A stretch of DNA of 64,000 bases from Glaciimonas soli (GCF_009497155.1 NZ_WINI01000001.1:744001-808000); one strand, 5' to 3'; shown: positions 16,967 to 26,083, numbered from the stretch's first letter. The notes: generated by a model not told the origin, from the letters alone. Program-made: numbers and translations.

Positions 16967-18174
16967 GCCAAACGCAAACCCTGACGGCAATGCCACGCAC
17001 AGCACCTTCTGCGGCAAGACTCTTCTTGAATCTGCTGTCTTACCTGCAATCAGGTCATCTTCAGCTAATTACACCGGATGGCAATCGTTTGATGTTCGGC
17101 GATATGCATCAACCTCCAAGCGCAACATTACAAATTAATGACTGGCGTGCGTGCGCCCGAATTATTCGCGCTGGCGATATCGGATTTGCTGAAAGTTACG
17201 CCGATAACTGGATCGCTACGCCTGATTTGGCATCGTTATTACGTTTAGCCATACGCAATGAAGCTGTGCTGAACCGGATGGTATTCGGCGGCCCCTTAGC
17301 CAAACTGTGGTATCGGCTTCACCATTGGTTGCGCCCTAATACGCGCAATGGCAGCCGTCGTAATATCCATGCCCATTACGACATAGGCAACGACTTTTAT
17401 CGCCTCTGGTTAGATCCGAGCCTGACCTATTCAAGCGCCATCTTCGACGGAGATTACACACTATCGCTATACGATGCTCAAATCAAAAAATACCAACGCA
17501 TTATCGACAAACTCGGTTTGCGTGCCGGAGATCGCGTGCTGGAGATCGGTTGCGGCTGGGGTGGCTTCGCCGAATATGCCGGACTCTTGGGAATACATGT
17601 GGATGGCGTCACGATTTCATCGTCCCAACTAGAGATTGCAAAACAAAGAATCGCGCAGCAGCACATCCAACATCGGGTTGATTTGCAACTTCGCGATTAT
17701 CGCGATCTAGACTCGCAATATGATGCCGTGGTATCGATCGAAATGTTTGAAGCGGTTGGCGAGCGTTTTTGGAATGAATACTTTACAACCGTCTGCGCAC
17801 GGTTGAAGCCAAATGGCAAAGCCTTGATTCAATCCATCACCATTGCTGAACCGTATTTCGAACGCTATCGCAGCAATACGGATTTTATTCAGCAATATAT
17901 TTTTCCTGGCGGGATGCTGCCGAGTCCAGAGCGTTTTTGCCAGCATGCCAGCGACGCTGGCTTACACACCACCGAACAGTATGCTTTTGGTCAAGACTAT
18001 GCCGAAACACTACGGCGTTGGCATAACGCATGCGAACACAAGAGCGATGCCATCGCTAAACAAGGATTTGATGAACGTTTTATTCGTATCTGGCGCTTGT
18101 ACCTGAATTATTGCGAGGCCGGATTTGATGAAGGGAGAACTAATGTTGTCCAATTCTTACTTCATCGGGCATAA
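16963..18174 (+). CDS. cfa: Cyclopropane-fatty-acyl-phospholipid synthase-like methyltransferase
   Basis: A 403-residue SAM-dependent enzyme of the CFA synthase family, which adds a methylene or methyl carbon to unsaturated acyl chains of membrane phospholipids. The N-terminal lipid-binding part is followed by the diagnostic HAHYDIGNDFYRLW and YSSAIF segments and the SAM motif I VLEIGCGWGGFAEYA. The start overlaps the DUF1365 stop (ATGA) and a good AGGAG lies upstream. Because of the FAD oxidoreductase and DUF1365 partners, the product may be a methylated or further oxidised (for example furan) fatty acid rather than a plain cyclopropane; this cannot be decided from sequence. Confidence 0.88.
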   Translation: MSQTQTLTAMPRTAPSAARLFLNLLSYLQSGHLQLITPDGNRLMFGDMHQPPSATLQINDWRACARIIRAGDIGFAESYADNWIATPDLASLLRLAIRNEAVLNRMVFGGPLAKLWYRLHHWLRPNTRNGSRRNIHAHYDIGNDFYRLWLDPSLTYSSAIFDGDYTLSLYDAQIKKYQRIIDKLGLRAGDRVLEIGCGWGGFAEYAGLLGIHVDGVTISSSQLEIAKQRIAQQHIQHRVDLQLRDYRDLDSQYDAVVSIEMFEAVGERFWNEYFTTVCARLKPNGKALIQSITIAEPYFERYRSNTDFIQQYIFPGGMLPSPERFCQHASDAGLHTTEQYAFGQDYAETLRRWHNACEHKSDAIAKQGFDERFIRIWRLYLNYCEAGFDEGRTNVVQFLLHRA

Positions 18175-18751
18175 GAATCTCCTATCGCTCTTCGGAAGGC
18201 GCTCGCCAATTGCGCTCATGAAAAGCGTTTTGTCGTCGATGCTGGCGGCACTTTTCTTCGTAGTACCTGTGCATGCAGCAAGCTGGCAAAGTGAACTGCC
18301 ACAAGCCAAGGTAGTGGGAAGTGGCGATTTTCACTGGTTTGGTCTGAATATTTATAGCGCCAGACTTTGGAGTGAACAGCAGCCATTTAAGGCCAGCGCG
18401 CCGTTCGCACTAGAACTTACTTATCATCGCAAAATCAATCGCCAGCGCCTGGTCAAAACCAGTATGGATGAGATCAAACGTTTGTCGGATAAAAGTTTGT
18501 CCGCTGAAAAACTACAGCGCTGGGAAAGTGAATTAGCGCGCGGTTTCACTGATGTCGCTTCTGGGGATCAGTTGATCGGCGTTTTTATTCCTGCGCAGGG
18601 CTGTCGTTTTTATAATCAAAAAGGACTGATTGCCGAGATTGACGATCCCGAATTAGCGCAGGCTTTTTTTAATATCTGGCTCGACAAACGCAGCAAAGAT
18701 AATCAATTGCGCGCACAGCTGTTAGGGCTGACTACGGGCCATTCCCAATGA
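18143..18751 (+). CDS. Chalcone-isomerase-like periplasmic protein
   Basis: A 202-residue protein with a chalcone-isomerase-like domain (GDFHWFGLNIYSARLW, LELTYHRKINRQRLVKTS, GCRFYN). An internal signal-like segment (about residues 33-45, ending VPVHA) suggests export. The start at 18143 lies inside the end of the cfa gene and is preceded by AGGGAG five bases away; starts further upstream (18125 TTG, 18128) lack this spacing, and one at 18218 would give a shorter, more typical signal peptide but has no close ribosome site. The last four bases overlap the MFS gene. Bacterial members have no proven enzymatic role; lipid or isoprenoid-like ligand binding is a guess. Confidence 0.7.
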   Translation: MLSNSYFIGHKNLLSLFGRRSPIALMKSVLSSMLAALFFVVPVHAASWQSELPQAKVVGSGDFHWFGLNIYSARLWSEQQPFKASAPFALELTYHRKINRQRLVKTSMDEIKRLSDKSLSAEKLQRWESELARGFTDVASGDQLIGVFIPAQGCRFYNQKGLIAEIDDPELAQAFFNIWLDKRSKDNQLRAQLLGLTTGHSQ

Positions 18752-20034
18752 ATACCACGGCATCCAATTATTCATTGCAGAACATGACCGGTTACGCGGC
18801 GTATGGCTTGTTGGGTATGCCACTGGCGATGTCGGCGCTACCGGTCTATGTTCAAGTACCAGCGTACTACACTACGCAGCTAGGCTTGACGTTGACAAGC
18901 ACCGGTTGGGTACTGTTTTTAGCGCGGCTGATCGACACTTTCCAAGATCCTTTATTGGGCCTATGGATAGATCGTTTGCGCGGTGGTTTACATCGCTGGC
19001 TGATCGTTGCCGCAATCGGATTATCCGCTGCGTTTTTGGGATTGTGGCTACCATTAGTCGCTACTTCTTATCTTGCGCTTTGGCTAGGACTGATGCTGAT
19101 CTTGACCTATACCGCGCACAGCATGATCAATATTGCCTATCTTTCGTGGGGTGCGAAATTACAGCCAATCAAAAAAAATAATGCCAGCATGTTGCTTGGT
19201 GCAGCAGCCTGGCGTGAAGGCGCGGGACTAATGGGCGTCATTATTGCCAGTGTCATCCCAAGCATCATTATGCTGAAACCGCGTGAACAGATTGCCGCGG
19301 CGATGGGTTGGTATAGCCTGGCGTTTGCCGGTTTGCTCATGCTCGCGATGATCGCTTTGTTGTATGGTTCGCCGAAGTGGCAACGCACGGCGACCGCACA
19401 TACTCACGGCCATGCTGCATGGTCAGTATTGACCGGGAATCTGGCATTCCGACGTTTACTCGCACCGTATTTCCTGAATGCGATTTCCGTCGCGATTCCC
19501 GCAACTTTGGTGCTGTTTTTTATTCGTGACAGATTGCAAGTGCCGAATCAGACAGGCTTGTTTTTAGCCGTCTATTTCATTGCCGCCGCCATCGGATTGC
19601 CGATGTGGGTCGCGTTGGCTAAACGCTTTGGCGTAGCACGGTGCTGGGGGCTAGGAATGTTGCTAGCGATACTGGCTTTTTTCAGTGCAGCCTTGCTGAC
19701 AGCAGGCGATAGCGAAAAATATCTTGCGGTTTGTATCGCTGCCGGCCTTGCTCTCGGCGCTGATCTGGCGTTACCGCCGGTGCTTCTGGCGCAAGTCATC
19801 GCTGCTGATGAAGCCGCTGCGGCCTATTACGGCATCTGGACTTTACTAGGTAAATTAGCGTTGGCCTTGTCGGGGCTGGCGTTGCCTTTTCTTGCGTATT
19901 TTGGTTATCAACCCGGGCAAGCCGGCGGCGCGGTATTAGGATGGACTTATGCCGCTGTTCCGTGTGCTTGCAAATTCATCGCTCTGTTGTTGCTCATCGC
20001 TTCACATCGCTCTTTCAGTAAAACGACAAAGTGA
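18748..20034 (+). CDS. MFS transporter, GPH (MelB-like) type
   Basis: A 428-residue membrane protein with about twelve transmembrane helices, of the glycoside-pentoside-hexuronide cation symporter type (MFS_2). Typical features are the early helix YAAYGLLGMPLAMSALPVY and the loop DPLLGLWIDRLRGG, which corresponds to the DxxxGxxxDR motif of MelB. The gene begins by ATGA overlap with the chalcone-isomerase-like gene. Members in this operon context are not believed to carry sugars; lysolipid-like cargo is possible, since MFSD2-type lipid carriers share the fold, but this is speculation. Confidence 0.83.
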   Translation: MNTTASNYSLQNMTGYAAYGLLGMPLAMSALPVYVQVPAYYTTQLGLTLTSTGWVLFLARLIDTFQDPLLGLWIDRLRGGLHRWLIVAAIGLSAAFLGLWLPLVATSYLALWLGLMLILTYTAHSMINIAYLSWGAKLQPIKKNNASMLLGAAAWREGAGLMGVIIASVIPSIIMLKPREQIAAAMGWYSLAFAGLLMLAMIALLYGSPKWQRTATAHTHGHAAWSVLTGNLAFRRLLAPYFLNAISVAIPATLVLFFIRDRLQVPNQTGLFLAVYFIAAAIGLPMWVALAKRFGVARCWGLGMLLAILAFFSAALLTAGDSEKYLAVCIAAGLALGADLALPPVLLAQVIAADEAAAAYYGIWTLLGKLALALSGLALPFLAYFGYQPGQAGGAVLGWTYAAVPCACKFIALLLLIASHRSFSKTTK

Positions 20035-20062
20035 CGTTATTTTTCAAGAAAAGGTTTTCATC

Positions 20063-20845
20063 ATGTTTGCCGCTATGAACAAACCAATTCATGATTGGCA
20101 TCAACAACGCATTTGGTTGATTGGCGCATCCAGTGGCATTGGTGCTGCATTAGCACAACATGCCTTGGCTGCCGGTGCCGATGTGATTTTATCGGCACGC
20201 CGGGTTGATCGGCTAAATCAGATCGCGGGAAAACATCCTGCCGCGTATGTAGTGCCGCTAGATGTTCTTGACACTCCTGCCTGGGGTGTTGCGTATCAAC
20301 ATATACTCGATCAGATTGGCCCCATCGATTTAATCGTTTTTTGCGCCGCCAATTACCGTCCTGAACGGTGTTGGGACGTAGATTCCGCCGTCGCCGAATC
20401 CACTTTGCGCATCAACTTAGGTAGTGTCTATACCGGGCTGGCAACCATCTTGCCCGATATGTTATCGCGCGGCAGAGGAGGTATTGCACTGATTGCCAGT
20501 GTCGCAGGCTACATGGGTTTACCTAACGCTAGCGTTTATGGCCCCAGTAAAGCGGCATTAATCAATTTGGCAGAAATTTTATATAGCGATTTACATCCGA
20601 AAGGATTAAATGTGTATGTCGTCAATCCTGGATTTGTCAAAACCGAATTAACCGCCAAAAACAGCTTTGTGATGCCGGCTCTGCAGACGCCGCAGCAGGC
20701 TGCCAATGCCATTTGGAAAGGCATGAGTGCCGGCAATTTTGAAATTCATTTTCCCCATCGTGTTACGCAAGTCATGAAGTTCGTGCAACTGTTACCCTAT
20801 CGCTGGCGCTTTGCTCTATTAGCACGATTCTTAAAAATATCATGA
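20063..20845 (+). CDS. Short-chain dehydrogenase/reductase (SDR)
   Basis: A 260-residue classical SDR. The cofactor motif is GASSGIGAAL (TGxxxGxG class, with Gly in place of the first Thr), the catalytic triad is in IASVAGYMG (Ser) and the YxxxK of VYGPSKAAL, and NPGFVKTEL follows. An Arg pair (SARRVDRL) after strand 2 suggests NADP preference. The start at 20063 has an AAGG box eight bases upstream; the longer frame back to 19949 lies inside the MFS gene and is rejected. The stop overlaps the next start (ATGA). Substrate unknown, presumably a fatty acyl or related intermediate of the operon. Confidence 0.85.
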   Translation: MFAAMNKPIHDWHQQRIWLIGASSGIGAALAQHALAAGADVILSARRVDRLNQIAGKHPAAYVVPLDVLDTPAWGVAYQHILDQIGPIDLIVFCAANYRPERCWDVDSAVAESTLRINLGSVYTGLATILPDMLSRGRGGIALIASVAGYMGLPNASVYGPSKAALINLAEILYSDLHPKGLNVYVVNPGFVKTELTAKNSFVMPALQTPQQAANAIWKGMSAGNFEIHFPHRVTQVMKFVQLLPYRWRFALLARFLKIS

Positions 20846-21267
20846 CACAACTTGATGCCTTGTTATGCTGGTTCAGCGAACTTACTCCCGCAACGATTAA
20901 GCACGCTGAGCGCTTCTATCAGCCTGATGCCCACTTTAAAGATCCATTTAATGATGTCCGTGGAATTGCCGCCATAGAAGCAATATTTACCCATATGTTT
21001 GCAACAACGGAAAACCCGCGTTTCGACATCACTCAAAAAATCGCGCAAGATCAGCAAGCCTTTGTCACCTGGACTTTTCATTTTTCACTTAAGGGAAAAG
21101 CCTATGCGATCGAAGGAGTATCGCATTTACTATTTTGTAGCGATGGCTTAGTGACGATGCATAGGGATTATTGGGATACGAACGAAGAATTATTTCAAAA
21201 ATTGCCATTGATCGGTGGCCCGGTTCGTTGGTTACGAAATCAATTCATGACGCCTAAAAAGAAGTAA
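20842..21267 (+). CDS. NTF2-like (SnoaL-type) protein
   Basis: A 141-residue cone-shaped NTF2-like fold protein, recognisable by YQPDAHFKDPFNDVRG and the strand pattern FVTWTFHFSL, with HRDYWDTNEELF near the C terminus. It closes the lipid-modification operon, overlapping the SDR gene by four bases. The family includes polyketide cyclases, isomerases and ligand carriers; which applies here is unknown. It is a constant member of the photolyase/cfa/DUF1365-type clusters, supporting assignment of the seven genes to one pathway. Confidence 0.8.
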   Translation: MTQLDALLCWFSELTPATIKHAERFYQPDAHFKDPFNDVRGIAAIEAIFTHMFATTENPRFDITQKIAQDQQAFVTWTFHFSLKGKAYAIEGVSHLLFCSDGLVTMHRDYWDTNEELFQKLPLIGGPVRWLRNQFMTPKKK

Positions 21268-21631
21268 AACAGCGCGCCCAACGGCATGAGCAGTCACTAA
21301 ACGGCGCCCCTTTTGTAAATTTTTGTAAATATTAATAAGTATTCATGAGTACAGTAACGCCTGCCCATGCAAGCCTTACTTAAACGATTCCCTTCTTTTG
21401 TAGTGAAATTTCAGAATTCCCACTCGGCACAGCTCCGCGCGTGTAAATATTTGTAATCCAGCGTCAACGCCATTTGATATCAATAATCAATAAAATCAAA
21501 TAGTTACGCCAATAAACATTTCAAAAAATACCAAAACTGGCTTCACCATTGCTATGGTGCTACTGTGCAACCTTGAGCAGACATAAGAGCTGCCACTTCC
21601 CTATTTTGTAGTCCAACCAAGGAGACCAGCA
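21268..21631. promoter_or_regulatory. 364-bp regulatory region of the amino-sugar importer operon
   Basis: No ORF of interest. Two near-identical 15-mers, TGTAAATTTTTGTAA (21314-21328) and TGTAAATATTTGTAA (21442-21456), lie 128 bases apart and could be paired regulator sites. A perfect palindrome CACCAT-tgct-ATGGTG (21544-21559) sits 73 bases before the start of the binding-protein gene, an operator-like position. An AAGGAG ribosome site (21619-21624) precedes the ATG at 21632. No transcription regulator is encoded in the operon, so the binding protein is elsewhere. Confidence 0.45.
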
Positions 21632-22909
21632 ATGCCCTCATCTTCAACCGCGTTTGCATCAATTCGCAATATCCGTAACGCCGTCCTCATCGCCCTGGCC
21701 ACTATCGGCGTAGCACAAGCCGGTACGATCACCATAGAAAGCTGGCGCGTTGATGACAAGGCATTGTGGGAAAACGTCATCATTCCTGCCTTCGAACAGA
21801 AAAATCCTGGCATTCAAGTTAAGTTCGCACCGACTGCGCCAACCGAATATGACTCAAGCTTGACCGCGCGTTTAACCGGCGGCACTGCCGGCGATTTGAT
21901 TGCTTGCCGCCCGTTTGATGTTTCTCTTTCGCTATACAACAAAGGCCATCTGGAAAATCTGAATGGCAAGCCTGGCATGGAAAACTTCCCTGCTTCCAGC
22001 AAAGTTGCATGGCAAACCGATGACGGCAAAGAAACCTTCTGTATGCCTGTCGCATCGGTTATCCACGGCTTTTTGTATAATCAGAAAATCTTTAAAGAGT
22101 TGAACATTCAACCGCCGAAAACCGAAGCAGAATTCTTTAAAATTCTTGACACCATCAAGGCCAATGGTAAATACACACCTTTGGCGCTCGGCACCAACGA
22201 TCAGTGGGAATCAAGCCAGATCGTGTTTACTAGCATCGGTCCTAACTACTGGAAAGGCGAAGAAGGTCGTAAGGCTTTGATCTCAGGCAAAGCGAAATTT
22301 ACTGATCCACAATTTGTGTCGGCCTTTGAATACGAAGCCAAATTAGGGAAATATCTGTCCAAAGGTGCCAGCTCGCAAACCTACGGCGATAGCCAAAACT
22401 TGTTCGCTCTCGGCAAAGCAGCGATTTATCCAACCGGATCTTGGGATATTGCTTACTTCGATGCCAATAAAAAAGGTTTCGATATGGGCGTGTTCGCACC
22501 ACCGGTACCTAAGGCTGGCGACAAATGCTACATCTCGGATCACAATGATATCGGTATGGGTGTCAACACAAAATCCAAGAATAAAGCAGATGCTTATAAA
22601 TTCCTGGCCTGGGTAGGATCACAAGAGTTTGCTGATATTTATACTAATAAAGTCACTGGCTTCTTCTCGTTGTCGAATCATTTGATCACAGTGAAAGATC
22701 CGATCGCCAAACAAATGATTGACTGGCGCAAATCCTGCGCTTCGACTATCCGTTTGAATGCGCAAATTCTGAACCGTGGCACGCCAAGCATGGAAAACGA
22801 ATTGTGGAACGTCAATGCACAAGTGTTGAATGGCAAATTGGCGCCAAAAGACGCAGCTGCGAAGATTCAAACTGGTTTCGCCAAGTGGTATAAACCGCAA
22901 CAGAACTGA
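21632..22909 (+). CDS. ABC sugar-binding protein of the amino-sugar importer
   Basis: A 425-residue family 1 solute-binding protein with a signal peptide ending VAQAG. The mature protein starts TITIESWRVDDKALWENVI, then has the usual sugar-binder features (AGDLIACRPFDVS, FLYNQKIFKELNI, GKAAIYPTGSWD). It begins the operon that continues with two permeases, an ATPase and amino-sugar catabolic enzymes, so the ligand is most likely N-acetylglucosamine or a chitooligosaccharide; this is inferred from the neighbours. A strong hairpin follows the gene and may set a higher expression of the binding protein than of the membrane parts. Confidence 0.87.
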   Translation: MPSSSTAFASIRNIRNAVLIALATIGVAQAGTITIESWRVDDKALWENVIIPAFEQKNPGIQVKFAPTAPTEYDSSLTARLTGGTAGDLIACRPFDVSLSLYNKGHLENLNGKPGMENFPASSKVAWQTDDGKETFCMPVASVIHGFLYNQKIFKELNIQPPKTEAEFFKILDTIKANGKYTPLALGTNDQWESSQIVFTSIGPNYWKGEEGRKALISGKAKFTDPQFVSAFEYEAKLGKYLSKGASSQTYGDSQNLFALGKAAIYPTGSWDIAYFDANKKGFDMGVFAPPVPKAGDKCYISDHNDIGMGVNTKSKNKADAYKFLAWVGSQEFADIYTNKVTGFFSLSNHLITVKDPIAKQMIDWRKSCASTIRLNAQILNRGTPSMENELWNVNAQVLNGKLAPKDAAAKIQTGFAKWYKPQQN

Positions 22910-22916
22910 TTTTTCT

Positions 22917-22942
22917 CCCCTCTCCCGCCTGCGGGAGAGGGG
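22917..22942 (+). terminator. Hairpin between binding-protein and permease genes
   Basis: A perfect 12-base-pair stem, CCCCTCTCCCGC / GCGGGAGAGGGG, with a two-base centre, starts eight bases after the binding-protein stop. No T-run follows on the plus strand. It looks like a partial terminator or 3-prime mRNA stabiliser that makes the binding protein more abundant, a common device in ABC importer operons. Confidence 0.55.
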
Positions 22943-23076
22943 ATAGTCAGTGCATCAATATTTCCCTGTCCTCTTCAAGCTGTCACCTCCCAACAGCTTC
23001 TTCTGAGGTTGTCGACGGCACTGCATAATGACGCATACAGTGTCGCCGACTCTTTTTGTCTGTTTGGAGCTTCACC

Positions 23077-23991
23077 ATGAAAAAAAACTTCCCCTGGCAT
23101 ATCATTGTTTTTCTTGCGCCAGCGGTGATCATCTATTCGATGTTCAGCGCTCTGCCGCTGATAGACACATTGCGCCTCAGCTTTTACACCACCAATGACG
23201 CTGGCGTGCATACATTTGTCGGAATGTCCAACTTCCACACCATTTTGTTTGATCCAGACTGGTCGGCCGCATTCTGGAACGCCATGTGGAATAACGTAAA
23301 ATTCTTTGCCGTCCACATGCTGCTGCAAAATCCCATTGGCCTATTGCTGGCAACACTATTTAGTCTGAAAGGTTTACGCTGGGCGCGTTCCTACCGCACA
23401 TTAATTTTTCTGCCGACTTTACTATCGGTCGTGATCATCGGTTTCATCTGGCAATTGATCTTATCGCCGCTATGGGGCGTTGGTGAAAAATTGATGGGCT
23501 TCGTCGGGCTGGAAAATTACTTTGCACCGTGGCTGGGTCAAGAAACGACCGCGCTGATTACATTGTCGTTGATCTCCGTTTGGCAATATATCGGTATCCC
23601 GATGATGTTAATTTACGCAGCATTGTTAGCTGTGCCGGAAGAAATTATTGAAGCGGCATATGCCGAAGGAGCGAGTTCTTTCCGCATTTTCTGGCAAATC
23701 AAATTACCGCTAATTTTGCCAACCTTAGGTTTGGTCACGATCTTGACCTTTGTTGCCAATTTCAATGCCTTCGATTTAATTTATTCAGTCAAAGGTGCGC
23801 TGGCAGGACCAAACTATTCAACCGATTTACTCGGCACTTATTTCTATCGCACCTTCTTCGGCTATCAGGCGCAAATCGGCAGCCCGACCATGGGTGCAGC
23901 TGTGGCAACGTTGATGTTCCTGGTAATCCTGATGGGCGTCGCGGTATATTTTTATGTAGTACAGCGTAAGCTGACTCGTTACGAGCTATAA
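23077..23991 (+). CDS. ABC sugar permease 1 (MalF-type)
   Basis: A 304-residue inner-membrane permease with six predicted helices. The EAA loop that docks on the ATPase is clear (EEIIEAAYAEGASSFRIFWQI followed by KLPLILPTLG). The ATG at 23077 is preferred, with GGAG nine bases upstream, over an in-frame TTG at 23056. It follows the binding-protein gene after a 167-base gap holding a hairpin, and is separated from the second permease gene by nine bases. Confidence 0.9.
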   Translation: MKKNFPWHIIVFLAPAVIIYSMFSALPLIDTLRLSFYTTNDAGVHTFVGMSNFHTILFDPDWSAAFWNAMWNNVKFFAVHMLLQNPIGLLLATLFSLKGLRWARSYRTLIFLPTLLSVVIIGFIWQLILSPLWGVGEKLMGFVGLENYFAPWLGQETTALITLSLISVWQYIGIPMMLIYAALLAVPEEIIEAAYAEGASSFRIFWQIKLPLILPTLGLVTILTFVANFNAFDLIYSVKGALAGPNYSTDLLGTYFYRTFFGYQAQIGSPTMGAAVATLMFLVILMGVAVYFYVVQRKLTRYEL

Positions 23992-24000
23992 GGAGCAACA

Positions 24001-24852
24001 ATGACGAACACTAACTCCTTCCGCCCGTTTCAGCATTTAGGTCGCATTTGGGTGCATCTGGTGCTGTGCGCTTATGCAGTGATTGCCTTGTTTCCGATTG
24101 CGCTGATTTTGATCAACTCGGTTAAATCACGCGATGCTATTTTTGATAATCCTTTGGCCCTTCCAAGCGCCGATACATTTTCACTGATTGGTTTTGAAAA
24201 GGTACTCCATAACACCAACTTCTTGCTTTATTTTGGCAATAGTCTGGTCGTCACGCTCTCCTCTTTATTCCTGATTGTGCTGTTCGGCGCAATGGCGGGC
24301 TGGGCTCTGTCAGAATATAAATTCCCCGGCAATCGCTGGATGGCGTTGTTTCTGGCACTCGGCATCATGATCCCGATACGTCTGGGTACAGTGTCGATTT
24401 TGCAATTGGTGGTAACACTCAATCTGATCAATACGCGGACTGCACTGATACTGGTGTACACCGCACAGGGCTTGCCGTTGGCGGTGATGATTTTGTCTGA
24501 ATTCATTCGTCAAATTCCAAAAGAATTGAAAGAAGCGGCACGTTGCGATGGCGTCGGCGAATTCAAAATATTTTTCCAGATCATATTGCCATTGATCCGC
24601 CCTGCGATTGCCACCGTGGCCGTGTTCACCATGATCCCAGCATGGAACGATTTGTGGTTCCCATTGATTTTGGCACCAGGCGACGACACCAAAACCGTCA
24701 CTCTCGGCGTTCAGCAATTTATTGGGCAATATGTCACTGACTGGAATTCAGTATTAGCGGCATTGTCGATGGCGGTGATTCCGATTTTGATTCTCTATGT
24801 GTTGTTCTCGCGCCAGTTGATTCGTGGTTTGACTTCAGGTGCGGTGAAGTAA
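24001..24852 (+). CDS. ABC sugar permease 2 (MalG-type)
   Basis: A 283-residue permease with six predicted helices and a typical EAA loop (KELKEAARCDGVGEFKIFFQI, then ILPLIRPAI). It forms the membrane channel with the preceding permease. A strong AAGGAG ribosome site lies just before its ATG at 24001. An inverted-repeat element follows before the ATPase gene. Confidence 0.9.
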   Translation: MTNTNSFRPFQHLGRIWVHLVLCAYAVIALFPIALILINSVKSRDAIFDNPLALPSADTFSLIGFEKVLHNTNFLLYFGNSLVVTLSSLFLIVLFGAMAGWALSEYKFPGNRWMALFLALGIMIPIRLGTVSILQLVVTLNLINTRTALILVYTAQGLPLAVMILSEFIRQIPKELKEAARCDGVGEFKIFFQIILPLIRPAIATVAVFTMIPAWNDLWFPLILAPGDDTKTVTLGVQQFIGQYVTDWNSVLAALSMAVIPILILYVLFSRQLIRGLTSGAVK

Positions 24853-24861
24853 AAAACATAA

Positions 24862-24933
24862 CGTAGGTTGGGCCGAAAAGCCCAACAGAGATAACAAATG
24901 TAAGCAATGTTGGGTTTTTCAGCCCAACCTACG
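24862..24933. repeat. REP-like inverted repeat with 25-base arms
   Basis: Arm 24862-24886 (starts CGTAGGTTGGGCCGAAAAG) and arm 24909-24933 are reverse complements with two differences in 25, separated by 22 bases. It sits between permease and ATPase genes inside an operon. The GTTGGGC-GAAAA type is a dispersed hairpin element I recall from several proteobacterial genomes; no second copy was found in this window. As RNA it would form a long stem that could influence mRNA decay. Confidence 0.7.
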
Positions 24934-24958
24934 CAACGCAAGAAAAGAGATAAATATT

Positions 24959-26083
24959 ATGGCTAACGTCAGTATTAAAGAACTTAAGAAATCCTACGAC
25001 GGCAAACAAGACATCCTTGCCGGTATCAATTTAGAAGTCAAAGATGGTGAATTTTGCGTGTTGGTTGGTCCTTCTGGTTGCGGCAAATCGACTTTGTTGC
25101 GCATGTTGTGCGGCCTCGAAGACATCACCGGGGGTGAGTTATCCATCGGTGGTCAGGTCGTCAATCATTTGCCGCCAGCAGAACGCGGTATCGCGATGGT
25201 ATTTCAAAGCTATGCCTTGTATCCGCACATGAACGTATATAAAAATATGGCGTTCGGTCTGAAAATCGCCGGTGAAAATAAAGCCGCAATAGATCAACGC
25301 ATCCGCCATGCTGCCGGCATTTTGAAAATTGATCATTTGCTGGATCGGCTGCCACGTGAACTATCCGGCGGGCAACGGCAACGTGTTGCGATTGGCCGTG
25401 CCATTGTGCGTGAACCTAAGCTGTTTTTATTCGATGAACCTTTGTCGAATCTGGATGCGGCATTGCGCGTTCAGACCCGTTTGGAAATTGCCAAACTGCA
25501 CAAACAATTGGCCGCTACGATTGTCTACGTCACCCATGACCAGGTCGAAGCGATGACCTTGGGCGATAAAATTGTGGTGATGAATGACGGTCATATTCAG
25601 CAGGCTGGCACACCGTTGGAACTGTATCAACAACCGCAAAACTTGTTTGTGGCGACATTTATCGGCTCGCCAAAAATGAATCTGTTTAACGGTCTGATCA
25701 CCGCAGTCGAAACCGATGCGGTCAAAGTACAATTGGAAGGTGGCCAGGAAATTCGTGCGGATGTAATGCCAACTGCCAGTACTCGCATCGGTGATGCAGT
25801 GACATTGGGCATACGTGCTGAGCATATTCTGGAAAATACCAATGGCAGCGAAGTTTTCAGCGGCAAAGTGAATATCGTTGAACATCTGGGTGAAGCGAAT
25901 TTTATTTACGTTACCTTGCAAAACGGTCAAGATGCCGTCGTGCGCGGTGATGGCGACAATACGGTACACATAGGCACAACGATTTCATTGTCTGCTCCGA
26001 GCAGCGCATTCCATGTATTTGACGCAGACGGCCTGGCGCTGCGCCGTGTCAAACCGGGGAATATGATTTCGTCGAAACAATAA
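24959..26083 (+). CDS. ABC sugar-import ATPase (UgpC/MalK/MsmK type)
   Basis: A 374-residue ATPase with Walker A GPSGCGKST (about residues 37-45), signature LSGGQRQRVAIGRAI, Walker B LFLFDEPLSNLD and a C-terminal TOBE/OB regulatory domain (about 240-365). This is the CUT1 class, which normally serves one or several MalFG-type permease pairs; the permeases at 23077 and 24001 are its partners. A short imperfect hairpin (26094-26121) follows the gene before the kinase gene. Confidence 0.9.
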   Translation: MANVSIKELKKSYDGKQDILAGINLEVKDGEFCVLVGPSGCGKSTLLRMLCGLEDITGGELSIGGQVVNHLPPAERGIAMVFQSYALYPHMNVYKNMAFGLKIAGENKAAIDQRIRHAAGILKIDHLLDRLPRELSGGQRQRVAIGRAIVREPKLFLFDEPLSNLDAALRVQTRLEIAKLHKQLAATIVYVTHDQVEAMTLGDKIVVMNDGHIQQAGTPLELYQQPQNLFVATFIGSPKMNLFNGLITAVETDAVKVQLEGGQEIRADVMPTASTRIGDAVTLGIRAEHILENTNGSEVFSGKVNIVEHLGEANFIYVTLQNGQDAVVRGDGDNTVHIGTTISLSAPSSAFHVFDADGLALRRVKPGNMISSKQ

